From contig NZ_CP071870.1 in NCBI RefSeq assembly GCF_017569205.1, forward strand, positions 3,224,001-3,288,000: 64,000 bases of DNA, read 5' to 3'. The notes beneath the pieces are model-generated. The model was not told the DNA's origin. It worked only from the letters and a program-made list of their open reading frames with translations, and did not search any database. Positions 12,231 to 20,653 of the stretch are shown here, piece by piece. Made by a program: the position numbers and the translations under genes. Source of the DNA: Propioniciclava sp. MC1595. Its GTDB lineage: Bacteria; Actinomycetota; Actinomycetes; Propionibacteriales; Propionibacteriaceae. How positions within the stretch are numbered: the stretch's first letter is position 1; every line of letters starts with the position of its first letter.

Positions 12231-13556
12231 ATGGAGATCGAGTTCGCGACCCAGACCGGCGAGGCCCTCGCCGCGGTCGGCCGCGCGCTCGATGCCGCGG
12301 TCGCCGACGACCGGTCGCTGCTGTCCCCCGCGCAGCGGTTGGCGGTGCTGGGCATGGCGGTGGTCGAGGCCGGTCGGCTGCAGTCCCTGCTCGTGTCGCT
12401 GGTGGGCGAGGCCGAGGCCGCCGAGGCGAGCGTGGTCGAGGTGGGCGTCACGACGCGGGGGTGGCTGACCGACACGCACCGCCTGTCCCCCGCCGAGGCG
12501 AGCGGGCTGGTGAAGCAGGCGGGGCGGCTGCAGCGGTTCCCGTTGTTGCGCGAGGCGGCACTCGACGGCGAGGTGCGCCCGCAGCAGGCGAGTGCGATCA
12601 CGCGCGTGCTCGAGACCCTGCCCGACGACTTCTCGCACGCGCAGGTCGCGGCCGCCGAGGTCGAGATGGTGGTGCAGGCGGCGACGTTCCACTCGGTCGA
12701 GCTCGGCCGGCTGGGCCGCCACCTGCTCGACTGCATCGCCCCTGAGGTCGGCGAGGCCGCCGAGGCCAAACGCCTCGAACGCGAGCTCGAGATGGCCCGC
12801 AAGGGGCGCGGCCTCACCTTCACCGACGACGGGCACGGCTCGACCCTGATCAGGGGCCACCTGCCCACCGCCGACGCCGAGCTGCTGCGCGTCCAGGTCG
12901 AGGCGATCGCGCGGCACCGGCACCGGTCTGCGCTCGAGATGCGCGACCCGCTCGCCTCGATCCTGACGCCCACCCAGCGGCGGGCCGACGCGCTCGTCGA
13001 ACTGGCCCGGCTGGCCGCCCTGCACCAGGACGCCCCGGCCCACGGCGGCGACCGCCCCCGCATCAGCGTGGTCATCGACTACGACAGCCTGCTCTCCGAC
13101 TGCGTCGGCGCCGGGCTCGTCGAGCGGGGCGTCGGAATCACCGCCGAACAGCTGCGCCTGCTGGCCTGCGACGCCGACATCCTGCCCGCCGTTCTCGACG
13201 GCGAGGGGGTCCCGCTCGACGTGGGGCGCACGAAGCGGCTCGTGCCACCCGACCTGCGCGTGGCCCTCGTGCTGAGGGATCGTGGGTGCGTCTTCCCCGG
13301 CTGCGACCGACCACCCACCCACGGGGACGCCCACCACATCGTGCCGTGGATCGCCGGGGGCGAGACCTCCCTGACCAACTGCGTGCTGGTCTGCCGACAC
13401 CACCACAACCTGGTCGAACCCCATCCCAACGCGCCGCCGGGCAGCCGGTGGGAGATCCGGCTCGGGCCCGACGGGCTCCCCGAGGTGCTGCCACCAACGC
13501 GGGTGGACCCTGCCCGCGCGCCTCGACGCCACGTCCGGTTCGGGACGGTGGCCTGA
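12231..13556 (+). CDS. DUF222 / HNH endonuclease-domain protein
   Basis: About 441 residues: an N-terminal helical DUF222 region and a C-terminal HNH nuclease domain (RDRGCVFPGCDRPPTHGDAHHIVPWIAGGETSLTNCVLVCRHHHNLVE region, with Cys-x4-Cys, HH and HHH ligands). The family is present in many copies in actinobacteria and is often strain-variable; its role is unknown, and mobile-element or defence links are only guesses. The start is set by the TANNNT box 7 nt upstream. Confidence 0.85.
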   Translation: MEIEFATQTGEALAAVGRALDAAVADDRSLLSPAQRLAVLGMAVVEAGRLQSLLVSLVGEAEAAEASVVEVGVTTRGWLTDTHRLSPAEASGLVKQAGRLQRFPLLREAALDGEVRPQQASAITRVLETLPDDFSHAQVAAAEVEMVVQAATFHSVELGRLGRHLLDCIAPEVGEAAEAKRLERELEMARKGRGLTFTDDGHGSTLIRGHLPTADAELLRVQVEAIARHRHRSALEMRDPLASILTPTQRRADALVELARLAALHQDAPAHGGDRPRISVVIDYDSLLSDCVGAGLVERGVGITAEQLRLLACDADILPAVLDGEGVPLDVGRTKRLVPPDLRVALVLRDRGCVFPGCDRPPTHGDAHHIVPWIAGGETSLTNCVLVCRHHHNLVEPHPNAPPGSRWEIRLGPDGLPEVLPPTRVDPARAPRRHVRFGTVA

Positions 13557-13566
13557 GGTCGAGGGC

Positions 13567-14511
13567 CTACGCCAGGTCGACCCCGAAGTGGGCCCGCGCG
13601 TGCTCCAGCACCTCACGGCGCGCCTCCCTGAACCGTGGGTGGTCACTGAGCAGCTTGCGCTTGACGAAGGGAAAGCCGGCCGCCAGCAGATCCCGCCAGC
13701 ACAGCGAGGGGTTGTAGTGGGGCGGCAGGCCGAAGGATGAGGCATCCCACGCCCAACCGAGCGTCAGGCCCTGCTCGCGCATGAGGGTCGAGAGGCCGAT
13801 CTCGTAACGCACGTTGAGATCGGAACGGTCCGTGGTGGCGGGCAGGTCCGCGAGGAACCCGGCGACGGCGGGGTGGCCGAGGCTGCCGTTGAACTGCAGC
13901 CAGAAGGACTGGAGGTGGTCCGAACCGGTGAGGCCCCGGGTGGCACCGAACACGTCGGCCCCGCTGGCCTCGCCCCGGGACAGGAGTGCAGCGACCTGCC
14001 CCTCATCCCCCAACGGCCCGATGATCGAGTCGTTCGTGAGCAGGACGTGCCGCGCCTCCAGCAGGGTCGGGAAGGCCTCCAGCGCAGCCGCCCACGACCC
14101 GAAGTCGAGCCGGGCGTTGCCGCGGGACACGACGGCCACTCCGGCGGGCAGCTCCGCCGGTGCCTCGACGCGGGCGGCCCGCGACCGCGCGGCCACGATG
14201 ATGCACGGGTAGCCCGCCGCGGCCAGCGCACCCGCCATCCGCACGGCCCACGGACGGACCTCCGCCCCCCGGCTGAACTCCGCGAGCACCGCGACCCGCT
14301 CCCCCGCAGCGATGAGGGCGGCGTCCCCCGCCACCGTGGTCACGGCGGATCCGGTCCGGCGTCGTCGCGCCGCCTCGGCGGCCGTCTCGGCCATCTGGGT
14401 GGCCTGCCAGCCGGCTGCACGGACACGCACCAAGGCCGGTCGGAGGAGGCGGTCGACATCCTTGCTGCGCAGCGCGGCCTCCCCGAGGCGGCGCAGGGGT
14501 GCGGGGGGCAT
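13567..14511 (-). CDS. RgpF-like (rhamnan synthesis F family) protein
   Basis: A 314-residue protein with the RgpF pattern ARLDFGSWAAALE followed by HVLLTNDSIIGPL. Relatives act in making rhamnose-rich wall polysaccharides, usually as putative glycosyltransferase modules. Start at 14511 with AAGGA a few bases upstream. No polysaccharide cluster surrounds it, so it is an isolated copy. It is divergent from the sirtuin gene. Confidence 0.7.
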   Translation of the reverse strand: MPPAPLRRLGEAALRSKDVDRLLRPALVRVRAAGWQATQMAETAAEAARRRRTGSAVTTVAGDAALIAAGERVAVLAEFSRGAEVRPWAVRMAGALAAAGYPCIIVAARSRAARVEAPAELPAGVAVVSRGNARLDFGSWAAALEAFPTLLEARHVLLTNDSIIGPLGDEGQVAALLSRGEASGADVFGATRGLTGSDHLQSFWLQFNGSLGHPAVAGFLADLPATTDRSDLNVRYEIGLSTLMREQGLTLGWAWDASSFGLPPHYNPSLCWRDLLAAGFPFVKRKLLSDHPRFREARREVLEHARAHFGVDLA

Positions 14512-14548
14512 GCCCCGATCCTTCCAGATGCCGGACTGAGCGGTCGCG

Positions 14549-14554
14549 TAGGCT
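14549..14554 (+). promoter_or_regulatory. -10 box of a leaderless sirtuin transcript
   Basis: TAGGCT, then 7 nt, then the GTG start at 14562; no Shine-Dalgarno is present. Confidence 0.5.
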
Positions 14555-14561
14555 CGACGAC

Positions 14562-15383
14562 GTGCCGATCCCCGAACCGACCCCCGCCCAGGTGGAGGCC
14601 GTGGCGTCCGCACTGCGCGGCCGGCGCTGGGTCGCGCTCACGGGGGCGGGCATCTCGACCGACTCCGGCATCCCCGACTACCGCGGGCCCGAGAGCCAGC
14701 CCACCAACCCGATCCAGTACCGCGACTTCATCGGACGCCCCGAGGCCCGGCGTCGCTACTGGTTCCGGTCGATGATGGGGTTCCGCTCCTTCGGCGCCGC
14801 GCACCCCAACCGGGGCCACCAGGCGCTGGCCGCGCTGGGCGTCCCGGTGATCACCCAGAACGTCGACCGCCTGCACTCCGAGGCCGGGTCGCGCGAGGTG
14901 GTCGACCTGCACGGGCTGATCAACCGGGTGATCTGCCTCGACTGCGGCGACCTGTCCTCGCGGGCCACCCTGCAGACGCGCCTCGAGGCCGCCAACCCGG
15001 GCGTGACGGGCGTGATCCCGGCCGGGTCGGCCGAGCTGCGCCCCGACGGGGACGCCGACATCGCCGACCCCGACGACTTCGTGGTGCCGCCCTGCTCCGT
15101 GTGCGGCGGGATGCTCAAGCCCGACGTCGTGTTCTTCGGCGAGAACGTGCCCAAGCCGCGCGTCGACACGGCCTACGCCCTCGTCGACGCGGCCGGGGCC
15201 CTCCTCGTCGCGGGCTCGAGCCTCACCGTGATGTCCGGCCTCCGGTTCGCCCGACACGTGGCCAGGCAGGGCAAGCCGCTCGTCATCGTGAACCACGGGC
15301 CCACCCGGGCCGACGAGATCGCCGACGTCCGCGTCGATGCGGGCACCTCGCCCACCCTGGTGGCGCTAGCGTCTGCGCTGTGA
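14562..15383 (+). CDS. Sir2-family NAD-dependent protein deacylase
   Basis: A 273-residue sirtuin. Visible are the NAD site GAGISTDSGIPDYRG, TQNVDRLH, the catalytic His in DLHG, and a Zn ribbon made of CLDCG and CSVCGG with an inserted loop. It should remove acetyl or other acyl groups from lysines, giving nicotinamide and O-acyl-ADP-ribose. Its stop overlaps the GTG of the next gene, a GNAT acetyltransferase, which makes a writer/eraser pair thinkable but unproven. Confidence 0.88.
   Translation: MPIPEPTPAQVEAVASALRGRRWVALTGAGISTDSGIPDYRGPESQPTNPIQYRDFIGRPEARRRYWFRSMMGFRSFGAAHPNRGHQALAALGVPVITQNVDRLHSEAGSREVVDLHGLINRVICLDCGDLSSRATLQTRLEAANPGVTGVIPAGSAELRPDGDADIADPDDFVVPPCSVCGGMLKPDVVFFGENVPKPRVDTAYALVDAAGALLVAGSSLTVMSGLRFARHVARQGKPLVIVNHGPTRADEIADVRVDAGTSPTLVALASAL
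15367..15372 (+). promoter_or_regulatory. -10 box of a leaderless GNAT transcript
   Basis: TAGCGT, then 7 nt, then the GTG at 15380. It lies inside the end of the sirtuin gene, so the GNAT gene may have its own promoter despite the overlap. Confidence 0.4.
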
Positions 15384-16477
15384 TCCAGATCCACCGCGTC
15401 CCGACGCCGCCCGCTCGGGACGCCGAGCCGCACCCCGTCGTCCACGCCCTCGCCGACGTCGAGGCCGAGGTGCTCCGCGACCTCGTGGGCCACGACGACT
15501 TCTCCGAGTCCGCCCGGGCGCGCACCGCTAGGCTGTTCGGGTCCGACTACGCCGACCAGCCCCACTGGGTGGCCCTCGTCGACGGCACCGACCCCGCGAC
15601 GTGCGCCCCCGCCGACGTGCTGGGCTTCGCCTCGATGATCCTCATGCGGAAGCAGGACCTCCAGACCGCCCAGGTCTGGGTCGGCGTCCGGCCGGGCGCG
15701 CGCAGCCGCGGCATCGGGCGCGCGCTGTTCGAGGCCGCCCTCGCCGAGGGGATCGCCCACGGCCGCACGGTGTGGCAGGCCTACGCCGACTCCCCCGACG
15801 CGACCGGACGCCCCGACGCGATCGTGCCCACCAGCGGGGCCGGCGCCGTCGACCCCGACAGGCCCGCCTCGCGGTGGCTCGTCGCCGACGGCTGGACCCT
15901 CGAGCTCTGCGAGACCCCTAGCCGCCTCGACCTGACCCCTGACCTGCTGCGGCGCGCGGCGTCCGCGCTCGAGGAGGGGGCGGACAGCGACGGCTACGTG
16001 CTGGCGTCGTGGGGCGACTCGACCCCGCCCGAGCACCGCGAGGGCGTGTGCCGGGTGATGGAGCGCATGTCGACCGACCCGCCCGCCGGCGGCATGGAGT
16101 ACGACCCCAGCGTCTGGACGCCGGAGCGGCTCGTCGACTCGGAGCACCGTCAGGTGGTGGCCGGTCAGCGATCCGTCGTGACGGTCGCCCTGCACGCGGG
16201 GACCGGGGAAGTCGCCGCCTACACGCACCTGGCCTGGCCCGAGGAGAACCCCGCGGGCGTCTGGCAGGAGGAGACCCTCGTGCTGCCGCACCACCGCGGC
16301 CACGGCCTCGGGATGTGGACGAAGCTCGCCAACCTCGCCCGCCTGGTCGAGGCCAACCCCGAGGCGCGCCGCGTGCACACGTGGAACGCCGTCGAGAACC
16401 GCCCGATGCTCGCCATCAACGACGCGCTGGGATTCGTGCCCGTCGGCGTCGAGGGGTGCTGGCAGAAGAGGCTCTGA
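15380..16477 (+). CDS. Tandem-domain GNAT acetyltransferase
   Basis: A 365-residue protein with two GNAT folds. The first carries the acetyl-CoA loop VRPGARSRGIGRALFE near residue 100; the second has LPHHRGHGLGMWTKLANL near residue 300 followed by TWNAVENRPMLAINDALGF. Tandem GNATs of this type acetylate small amines or antibiotics such as mycothiol-path intermediates; the substrate here is unknown. The GTG start overlaps the sirtuin stop (GTGA). A strong hairpin follows. Confidence 0.8.
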   Translation: MIQIHRVPTPPARDAEPHPVVHALADVEAEVLRDLVGHDDFSESARARTARLFGSDYADQPHWVALVDGTDPATCAPADVLGFASMILMRKQDLQTAQVWVGVRPGARSRGIGRALFEAALAEGIAHGRTVWQAYADSPDATGRPDAIVPTSGAGAVDPDRPASRWLVADGWTLELCETPSRLDLTPDLLRRAASALEEGADSDGYVLASWGDSTPPEHREGVCRVMERMSTDPPAGGMEYDPSVWTPERLVDSEHRQVVAGQRSVVTVALHAGTGEVAAYTHLAWPEENPAGVWQEETLVLPHHRGHGLGMWTKLANLARLVEANPEARRVHTWNAVENRPMLAINDALGFVPVGVEGCWQKRL

Positions 16478-16494
16478 GCGACACCCACCAACGG

Positions 16495-16534
16495 CGGACG
16501 CCCCGCCCCCCACGCACGGGGGACGGGGCGTCCG
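16495..16534. terminator. Bidirectional hairpin terminator
   Basis: CGGACGCCCCG pairs with CGGGGCGTCCG, extended by C/G runs, around a short loop. It lies between the convergent GNAT gene and the SLH fragment. No U-tract follows on either side. Confidence 0.65.
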
Positions 16535-16549
16535 GTGTGTCGGTGACCG

Positions 16550-16969
16550 TCAGCCGACGACCTGGGGGACGCCCAGGTTGTCGACGAAGCGGTACAGGAA
16601 GGCAGCCATCGCGTCACGGTTGATGGCGTCCAGCGGACGGTAGGTCTTGTCGTTCCAACCCTTCGAGATGCCGGCGTCGGCGAGCCAGGTGATCTCGTCG
16701 TAGAACGCCGTCTTCGTGGTGACGTCGACGAACGGGGAGGCCGCCGGGGCGTCCCAGGTGGGCTCCCCCGCCATGCGGTAGAGGAAGGCCGCCATGGCGT
16801 CACGGTTGATCGGCTCCCACGGGCGGAAGGTCCCGTCGTCCCAACCGGTCGAAATGCCGGTGTCGGCCAGCCAGGTGATCTCCTTGTGGTAGGGATCGGT
16901 CGGCTTGACGTCACCTTGCCACGGCGGCGCCGCGTCGTCCACGAATCCGGCGCAGAAGGGTTTTGACAA
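16550..16969 (-). pseudogene. 5'-truncated SLH-repeat fragment
   Basis: Encodes two full SLH-like repeats (ITWLADTGISTGWDDGTFRP and a second copy) and ends at ...GVPQVVG. The frame opens just after a stop, at a TTG, and overlaps the 3' end of the membrane-protein gene 16911-17462 in another phase. There is no signal peptide or functional domain, and the first repeat lacks its usual beginning. It looks like the tail of a third SLH surface protein whose 5' part was lost when it came to lie behind the membrane-protein gene. Confidence 0.65.
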
Positions 16970-17462
16970 TCACAACGATGGGCGAGTGACGCGAGAGGAG
17001 CAGGTAACCGGCGGTGACAAGCCCGATCGCCGCCGGGAGGGCCAGCCGGGCGTGGTGGGCGGCCCACGCCAGCGGGCCCCACGGCCGGGACTGCCCCGCC
17101 TCGGGGCCCACCTGGGCCCCCACGAGCAGGGCCGGCGTCCACAGGTACGCCCCCAGCAGCACGCCGAGGAGGGCGCCGGACCACGCGATCGTGCGGGCTC
17201 CCCACGCGAGCTTCCCGCTGCCCGCGCGCCGCATCGACCACAGGAAGAACCGGTGGCTGACCCATGCCGCCACGAGCGCGAGCGGGATCGCCCAGGGCTG
17301 GGGCAGGCGACCGGTGTCCCACGCGAACTCGGAGTTCATCACCATGCGCCGCAGTACGTCGAGCGAGCCCATCACCGACGCGGCCACCGCGACCCAGCTG
17401 ATGCCCACCGCGAAGTGGGCCAGCAGCGCGAGCACGACGTCGACGAACTTCCTGGAGGTCAC
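16911..17462 (-). CDS. Four-helix membrane protein, unknown function
   Basis: A 183-residue protein with about four hydrophobic segments (for example VVLALLAHFAVGISWVAVAA, GALLGVLLGAYLWTPALLVG, ALPAAIGLVTAGYLLL) and a basic C-terminal tail. No family recognised. The GTG start at 17462 follows a TAGGAT box by 6 nt. Its last 59 bases overlap the SLH fragment in another frame, so its natural C-terminus may also have been altered there. Confidence 0.6.
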   Translation of the reverse strand: MTSRKFVDVVLALLAHFAVGISWVAVAASVMGSLDVLRRMVMNSEFAWDTGRLPQPWAIPLALVAAWVSHRFFLWSMRRAGSGKLAWGARTIAWSGALLGVLLGAYLWTPALLVGAQVGPEAGQSRPWGPLAWAAHHARLALPAAIGLVTAGYLLLSRHSPIVVIVKTLLRRIRGRRGAAVAR

Positions 17463-17468
17463 GCGCCG

Positions 17469-17474
17469 ATCCTA
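17469..17474 (-). promoter_or_regulatory. -10 box of a leaderless membrane-protein transcript
   Basis: TAGGAT on the minus strand, 6 nt before the GTG at 17462. Confidence 0.45.
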
Positions 17475-17515
17475 GTCGCGGGTCGGGCGGAGCCGCGGAG
17501 GCCCCGCCCGACCGG

Positions 17516-18724
17516 TCAGCCCTTCACGCAGAGCAGCGTCCGCAGGCGCGCCACGACGTCGACGAGGTCACGCTGGTCGTCGATGACCGAGTCGATGTCC
17601 TTGTACGCCGCCGGGATCTCGTCGACCACGCCGGCGTCCTTGCGGCACTCGATGCCCGCGGTCTGGGCCGCGAGGTCGTCCGCGGTGAACTGCCGGCGCG
17701 CGGCGTTCCGCGACATCCGGCGTCCGGCGCCGTGGGACGCCGACTCGTACGACGCCGGGTTGCCCAGCCCGCGCACGATGTAGGACCCCGTCCCCATCGA
17801 GCCCGGGATGACGCCCAGGTTGCCCTTGCCGGCCCGGATCGCGCCCTTGCGGGTCACGACCAGCTCGGTGTCGTCGTACGTCTCCACCGCCACGTAGTTG
17901 TGGTGGCAGCGGATCGGCTCGTCGAACGCGATGCCGTCAATGCGGTGCCGCAGCTCGTCGGTGACCGACCGCAGGATCACGTCGCGGTTGAGCAGCGCGT
18001 AGTCCTGCGCCCACCACAGGTCGTGGAGGTAGGCGTCCATCTGCGGCGTCCCGGACAGGAACACCGACAGGTCGCGGTCGACCAGGCCCTGGTTGTGGGC
18101 CAGGCCCTGCGCCCGCTCCATGTGCACCTGCGCGAGCTGGTTGCCCGTGCCGCGCGAGCCGGAGTGCAGGGTCACCCACACCCGGTCGTCGTCGCCGGCG
18201 CACAGCTCGATGAAGTGGTTGCCTCCACCCAGCGTGCCGACCTGCGTCGAGGCCTTGGACGCCGCGGGCGCCCACTTCCCGCGCACCAGCTCGTGGGCCT
18301 TGAGCCCCTCGAACCGGTCGAGGATGGTCGCGTAGCGCCGGCCGAGGTCGTCGTGCAGACCGACCGCGCGCGGCTCGCCCTTGTGCGCGCCGAACCCGAC
18401 CGGGACGCCCCGCTCGATCCCGCGGCGCAGCACGCCCAGGTCGTCGGGCAGCTGGTCGGGGCGCAGGTTCGTGCGCACCGCGGTCATGCCGCAGCCGATG
18501 TCGACACCCACGGCCGCCGGGGCGACCGCCTGGTTCATGGCGATGACGGAGCCGACGGTGGCCCCCTTGCCGTAGTGCACGTCCGGCATCACGCGGACGC
18601 CGTGCGTCCAGGGCAGCTCGGCGACGTTGCGCAGCTGGGCGCGTGCGGACTCCTCGATGCCGGCCTCCTCGGCCCACATCAAGGTGTTGTCGGTGCCGGT
18701 CAGCGGCACCGGGAAACGGTTCAT
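17516..18724 (-). CDS. rtcB: RtcB-family RNA ligase
   Basis: A 402-residue GTP-dependent RNA ligase that joins 2',3'-cyclic phosphate (or 3'-phosphate) and 5'-OH RNA ends. Metal-binding and catalytic motifs are visible: MPDVHYGKG, GVDIGCGM, LGGGNHFIE, LHSGSRG, CHHNYV, and the guanylylated His in SHGAGRRMSR. Start at 18724 with AGGAGG 6 nt upstream. It stands alone; no archease or Rtc regulator is next to it. In bacteria RtcB repairs tRNA or rRNA after toxin cleavage. Confidence 0.92.
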   Translation of the reverse strand: MNRFPVPLTGTDNTLMWAEEAGIEESARAQLRNVAELPWTHGVRVMPDVHYGKGATVGSVIAMNQAVAPAAVGVDIGCGMTAVRTNLRPDQLPDDLGVLRRGIERGVPVGFGAHKGEPRAVGLHDDLGRRYATILDRFEGLKAHELVRGKWAPAASKASTQVGTLGGGNHFIELCAGDDDRVWVTLHSGSRGTGNQLAQVHMERAQGLAHNQGLVDRDLSVFLSGTPQMDAYLHDLWWAQDYALLNRDVILRSVTDELRHRIDGIAFDEPIRCHHNYVAVETYDDTELVVTRKGAIRAGKGNLGVIPGSMGTGSYIVRGLGNPASYESASHGAGRRMSRNAARRQFTADDLAAQTAGIECRKDAGVVDEIPAAYKDIDSVIDDQRDLVDVVARLRTLLCVKG

Positions 18725-19110
18725 GTCGTCCTCCTGTTGGTGGTGGTGTGCGTGCAACAGGGCATGGATCCGGCTCACGCCGGGGTGGTGGCACGGTGGT
18801 GCCGCAGGAGAGAGTCGCGATCCAGGCCCTCGGTCAGCGCTGGGGCTGGCCGAACTCGGGCAGGCCACACCCACGACGCTGCATCGTCGCGCGTTCGCGA
18901 CGGAGCGGTCGGGTGGCCTTCATCGTGTGACTCTTCCTGCGGTGTGCCCGGCTCCCCGGGCGGGCCGCCCGCGTTCGGGCAGCCCTCCAGCTTTCCAGAA
19001 GGCCCCCGCCGGCCGCAAGAAGGGAGGACGTCCACCCGGGGGACCTACCCTCCCCCGGACCGCTGCCAGAGTTCCCGAAAACGGCCCGGACCACGGGGAA
19101 CGGGGTGAGA
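18725..19110. other. Long gap between rtcB and globin genes
   Basis: 386 bp. Apart from a possible 29-codon reading frame at 18834-18923 (minus), I see no gene, tRNA or repeat. It must hold the promoters of the divergent rtcB and globin genes, but no clear -35/-10 pair was found. Confidence 0.4.
18834..18923 (-). CDS. Possible 29-residue basic peptide upstream of rtcB
   Basis: ATG at 18923 preceded by CAGGAAGAG; the product is very basic (MKATRPLRRERA...) and ends with TGA at 18834, 109 bp before rtcB on the same strand. It could be a leader peptide or a small gene. Support is the ribosome-binding-like site and position only. Confidence 0.3.
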   Translation of the reverse strand: MKATRPLRRERATMQRRGCGLPEFGQPQR

Positions 19111-19521
19111 ATGAGGGACATGGACGCCGCACCCGATTTGGCCGAGGAGGAGACGTTCTACGACCGGATCGGGGGCGCGCCGGCGTTCCGTCGGCTCATC
19201 GGGGAGTTCTTCAGCGAGGTGCGCAAGGAACCGGAACTCGCCGCCCTCTACCCCCAGGACGACTGGGACGGCGCCGAGAACCGCCTGCTGATGTTCTTCG
19301 AGCAGTACTGGGGCGGGCCGATGACCTATTCGCGCACCCGCGGGGCGCCCATGCTGAAGATGCGCCACATGCCGTACAAGGTCACGGCGCGCATGGCCCA
19401 GCGCTGGGCCGACTGCATGGACCGCGCGATCGACACCCTCGCCCTCGCCGAGGAGGACGCCCGCCTCCTGCGCGACTACGTCGAGCGCGGCTGCCGCTAC
19501 CTGATCAACGCCGACGAGTGA
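19111..19521 (+). CDS. glbO: Group II truncated hemoglobin
   Basis: About 136 residues of the 2-on-2 globin fold. RIGGAPAFRRLIGEFF starts the A/B helices, FFEQYWGGPMTYS is the CD region, the proximal His lies in LKMRHMPY, and the G8 Trp in AQRWADCM is the group II hallmark. It binds O2/NO and may help with redox stress. ATG at 19111 is preferred; ATG at 19120 is possible. Its stop lies one base from the stop of the next, convergent gene. Confidence 0.87.
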   Translation: MRDMDAAPDLAEEETFYDRIGGAPAFRRLIGEFFSEVRKEPELAALYPQDDWDGAENRLLMFFEQYWGGPMTYSRTRGAPMLKMRHMPYKVTARMAQRWADCMDRAIDTLALAEEDARLLRDYVERGCRYLINADE

Positions 19522-19522
19522 C

Positions 19523-20185
19523 TCACGCCCCCGTCCCCGGCTCGGCCGGGGCGCTCGGCGTGCTCGGGACCGGGGTCCCGGCGGTCGGGCTGTCGGTCGG
19601 GGTGGTCGGTTCCGTCGGCGCCGGCGTCTCGCTCGGGGTCGGTTCCGCGGACGCCCCGGGCTGCGGCTCAGCGGGGCTGGGGGTGGCGAGCATAGGGTCG
19701 GCCGTGACCGGGTCCTGCGTGGCGCTCTCAGACGCCGCGGGTGCGGCCTCGTCGGCCACCTCGGCCCCCGCGGCGGCCGGACGCTGGACCGTGACGACCC
19801 GCACGCGCTCGACGGTCGTGCCGGGCTCGCCCGCCAGCGAGGTGCCCGTGGCCTTCTCCAGGCCCGTGATGGCGCCCAGCGCGACGACGAACGCCACCAG
19901 CGCCGTCAGCAGGACGCCGGCGACCAGATTCGCCCGCCGCGGGGTCAGCGCGCCCAACGCGTGCCAGGTGCGCTGCAGCCCGAAGGTGTACAGCGCGGTC
20001 GAGAAGGCGCCGATGACCGAGCCGAGCGCGGCGCCGGTCAGGGTGCCGGCCGTGCCGAGGTGCGAACCGATCACGGCCGAGGTCACCGCGGCCAGCGCGC
20101 CGGCCGCGAGGGCGGTCACCGACAGCGTCAGGACCGGCTTCTCGATCGTGGGTTCGTCGGGGGTGTCAGGGATGGTGCTGCTCAT
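19523..20185 (-). CDS. Membrane protein with long Pro/Thr/Ser tail, unknown
   Basis: A 220-residue protein: cytoplasmic start, about three hydrophobic segments between residues 18 and 105 (LSVTALAAGALAAVTSAVIG; a Gly/Ala-rich pair; LVAGVLLTALVAFVVALGAI), then 110 residues rich in Pro, Thr, Glu and Ala, probably extended outside the cell. No family recognised. The start at 20185 is the first ATG of the frame. Confidence 0.6.
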   Translation of the reverse strand: MSSTIPDTPDEPTIEKPVLTLSVTALAAGALAAVTSAVIGSHLGTAGTLTGAALGSVIGAFSTALYTFGLQRTWHALGALTPRRANLVAGVLLTALVAFVVALGAITGLEKATGTSLAGEPGTTVERVRVVTVQRPAAAGAEVADEAAPAASESATQDPVTADPMLATPSPAEPQPGASAEPTPSETPAPTEPTTPTDSPTAGTPVPSTPSAPAEPGTGA

Positions 20186-20281
20186 GGTCCTTCCACGGTA
20201 AGTCGGCCCCCGCCGGGTTGTCGCGCGGTTTCCTCGGCCCGTGGTCCCCGATCCGGGCGCGCCGCTACGACTGTGGTCGTA

Positions 20282-20653
20282 CTAACCAATTCCGCGTTGG
20301 CGCCACCCCGCCACGACCGCGTCCACGTCGACCAGCCGCACGATGATGCGCCGGCCGGTCTCCGGGCGGCGGTAGTAGTCACGGATCCGCTCGTTCAGCG
20401 CCTCGCACCGCTCGCGGACCTCCGCCTCCGAGCGGCAGTCGGCCACGGCGTCCGTGATGCCCTCGACCTCGCGGCGCAGCGCGAGCGGCCCCGGCAGGAC
20501 CGCATCGAGGTTCTCGGCCTTGATCTTGGCCTTGATCCACCAGTCCTCGGAGGAGTCGAGCTCGAGCGGCTTGCCGGCGCCGGGGAGGTTGTCGAACTCG
20601 CCGCGTTCCATGGCCTCCCGGATCTGCCGGTCGATCCAGTTCTCGAACTGCAT
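20282..20653 (-). CDS. DUF1992 (DnaJC28-like) protein
   Basis: A 123-residue protein with the DUF1992 signature FENWIDRQIREAMERGEFDNLPGAGKPL near the start. Human DNAJC28 carries the same domain; the bacterial role is unknown. The ATG at 20653 overlaps the folP stop by one base (TGATG), implying coupled translation; a GTG lies directly before it. Confidence 0.8.
   Translation of the reverse strand: MQFENWIDRQIREAMERGEFDNLPGAGKPLELDSSEDWWIKAKIKAENLDAVLPGPLALRREVEGITDAVADCRSEAEVRERCEALNERIRDYYRRPETGRRIIVRLVDVDAVVAGWRQRGIG

Noticed and set aside
14562-16477. Sirtuin plus HNH and RtcB as a defence island
   Set aside because: The sirtuin is a plain single-domain deacylase, the DUF222-HNH and RtcB genes are separately transcribed, and no known defence partner is present.
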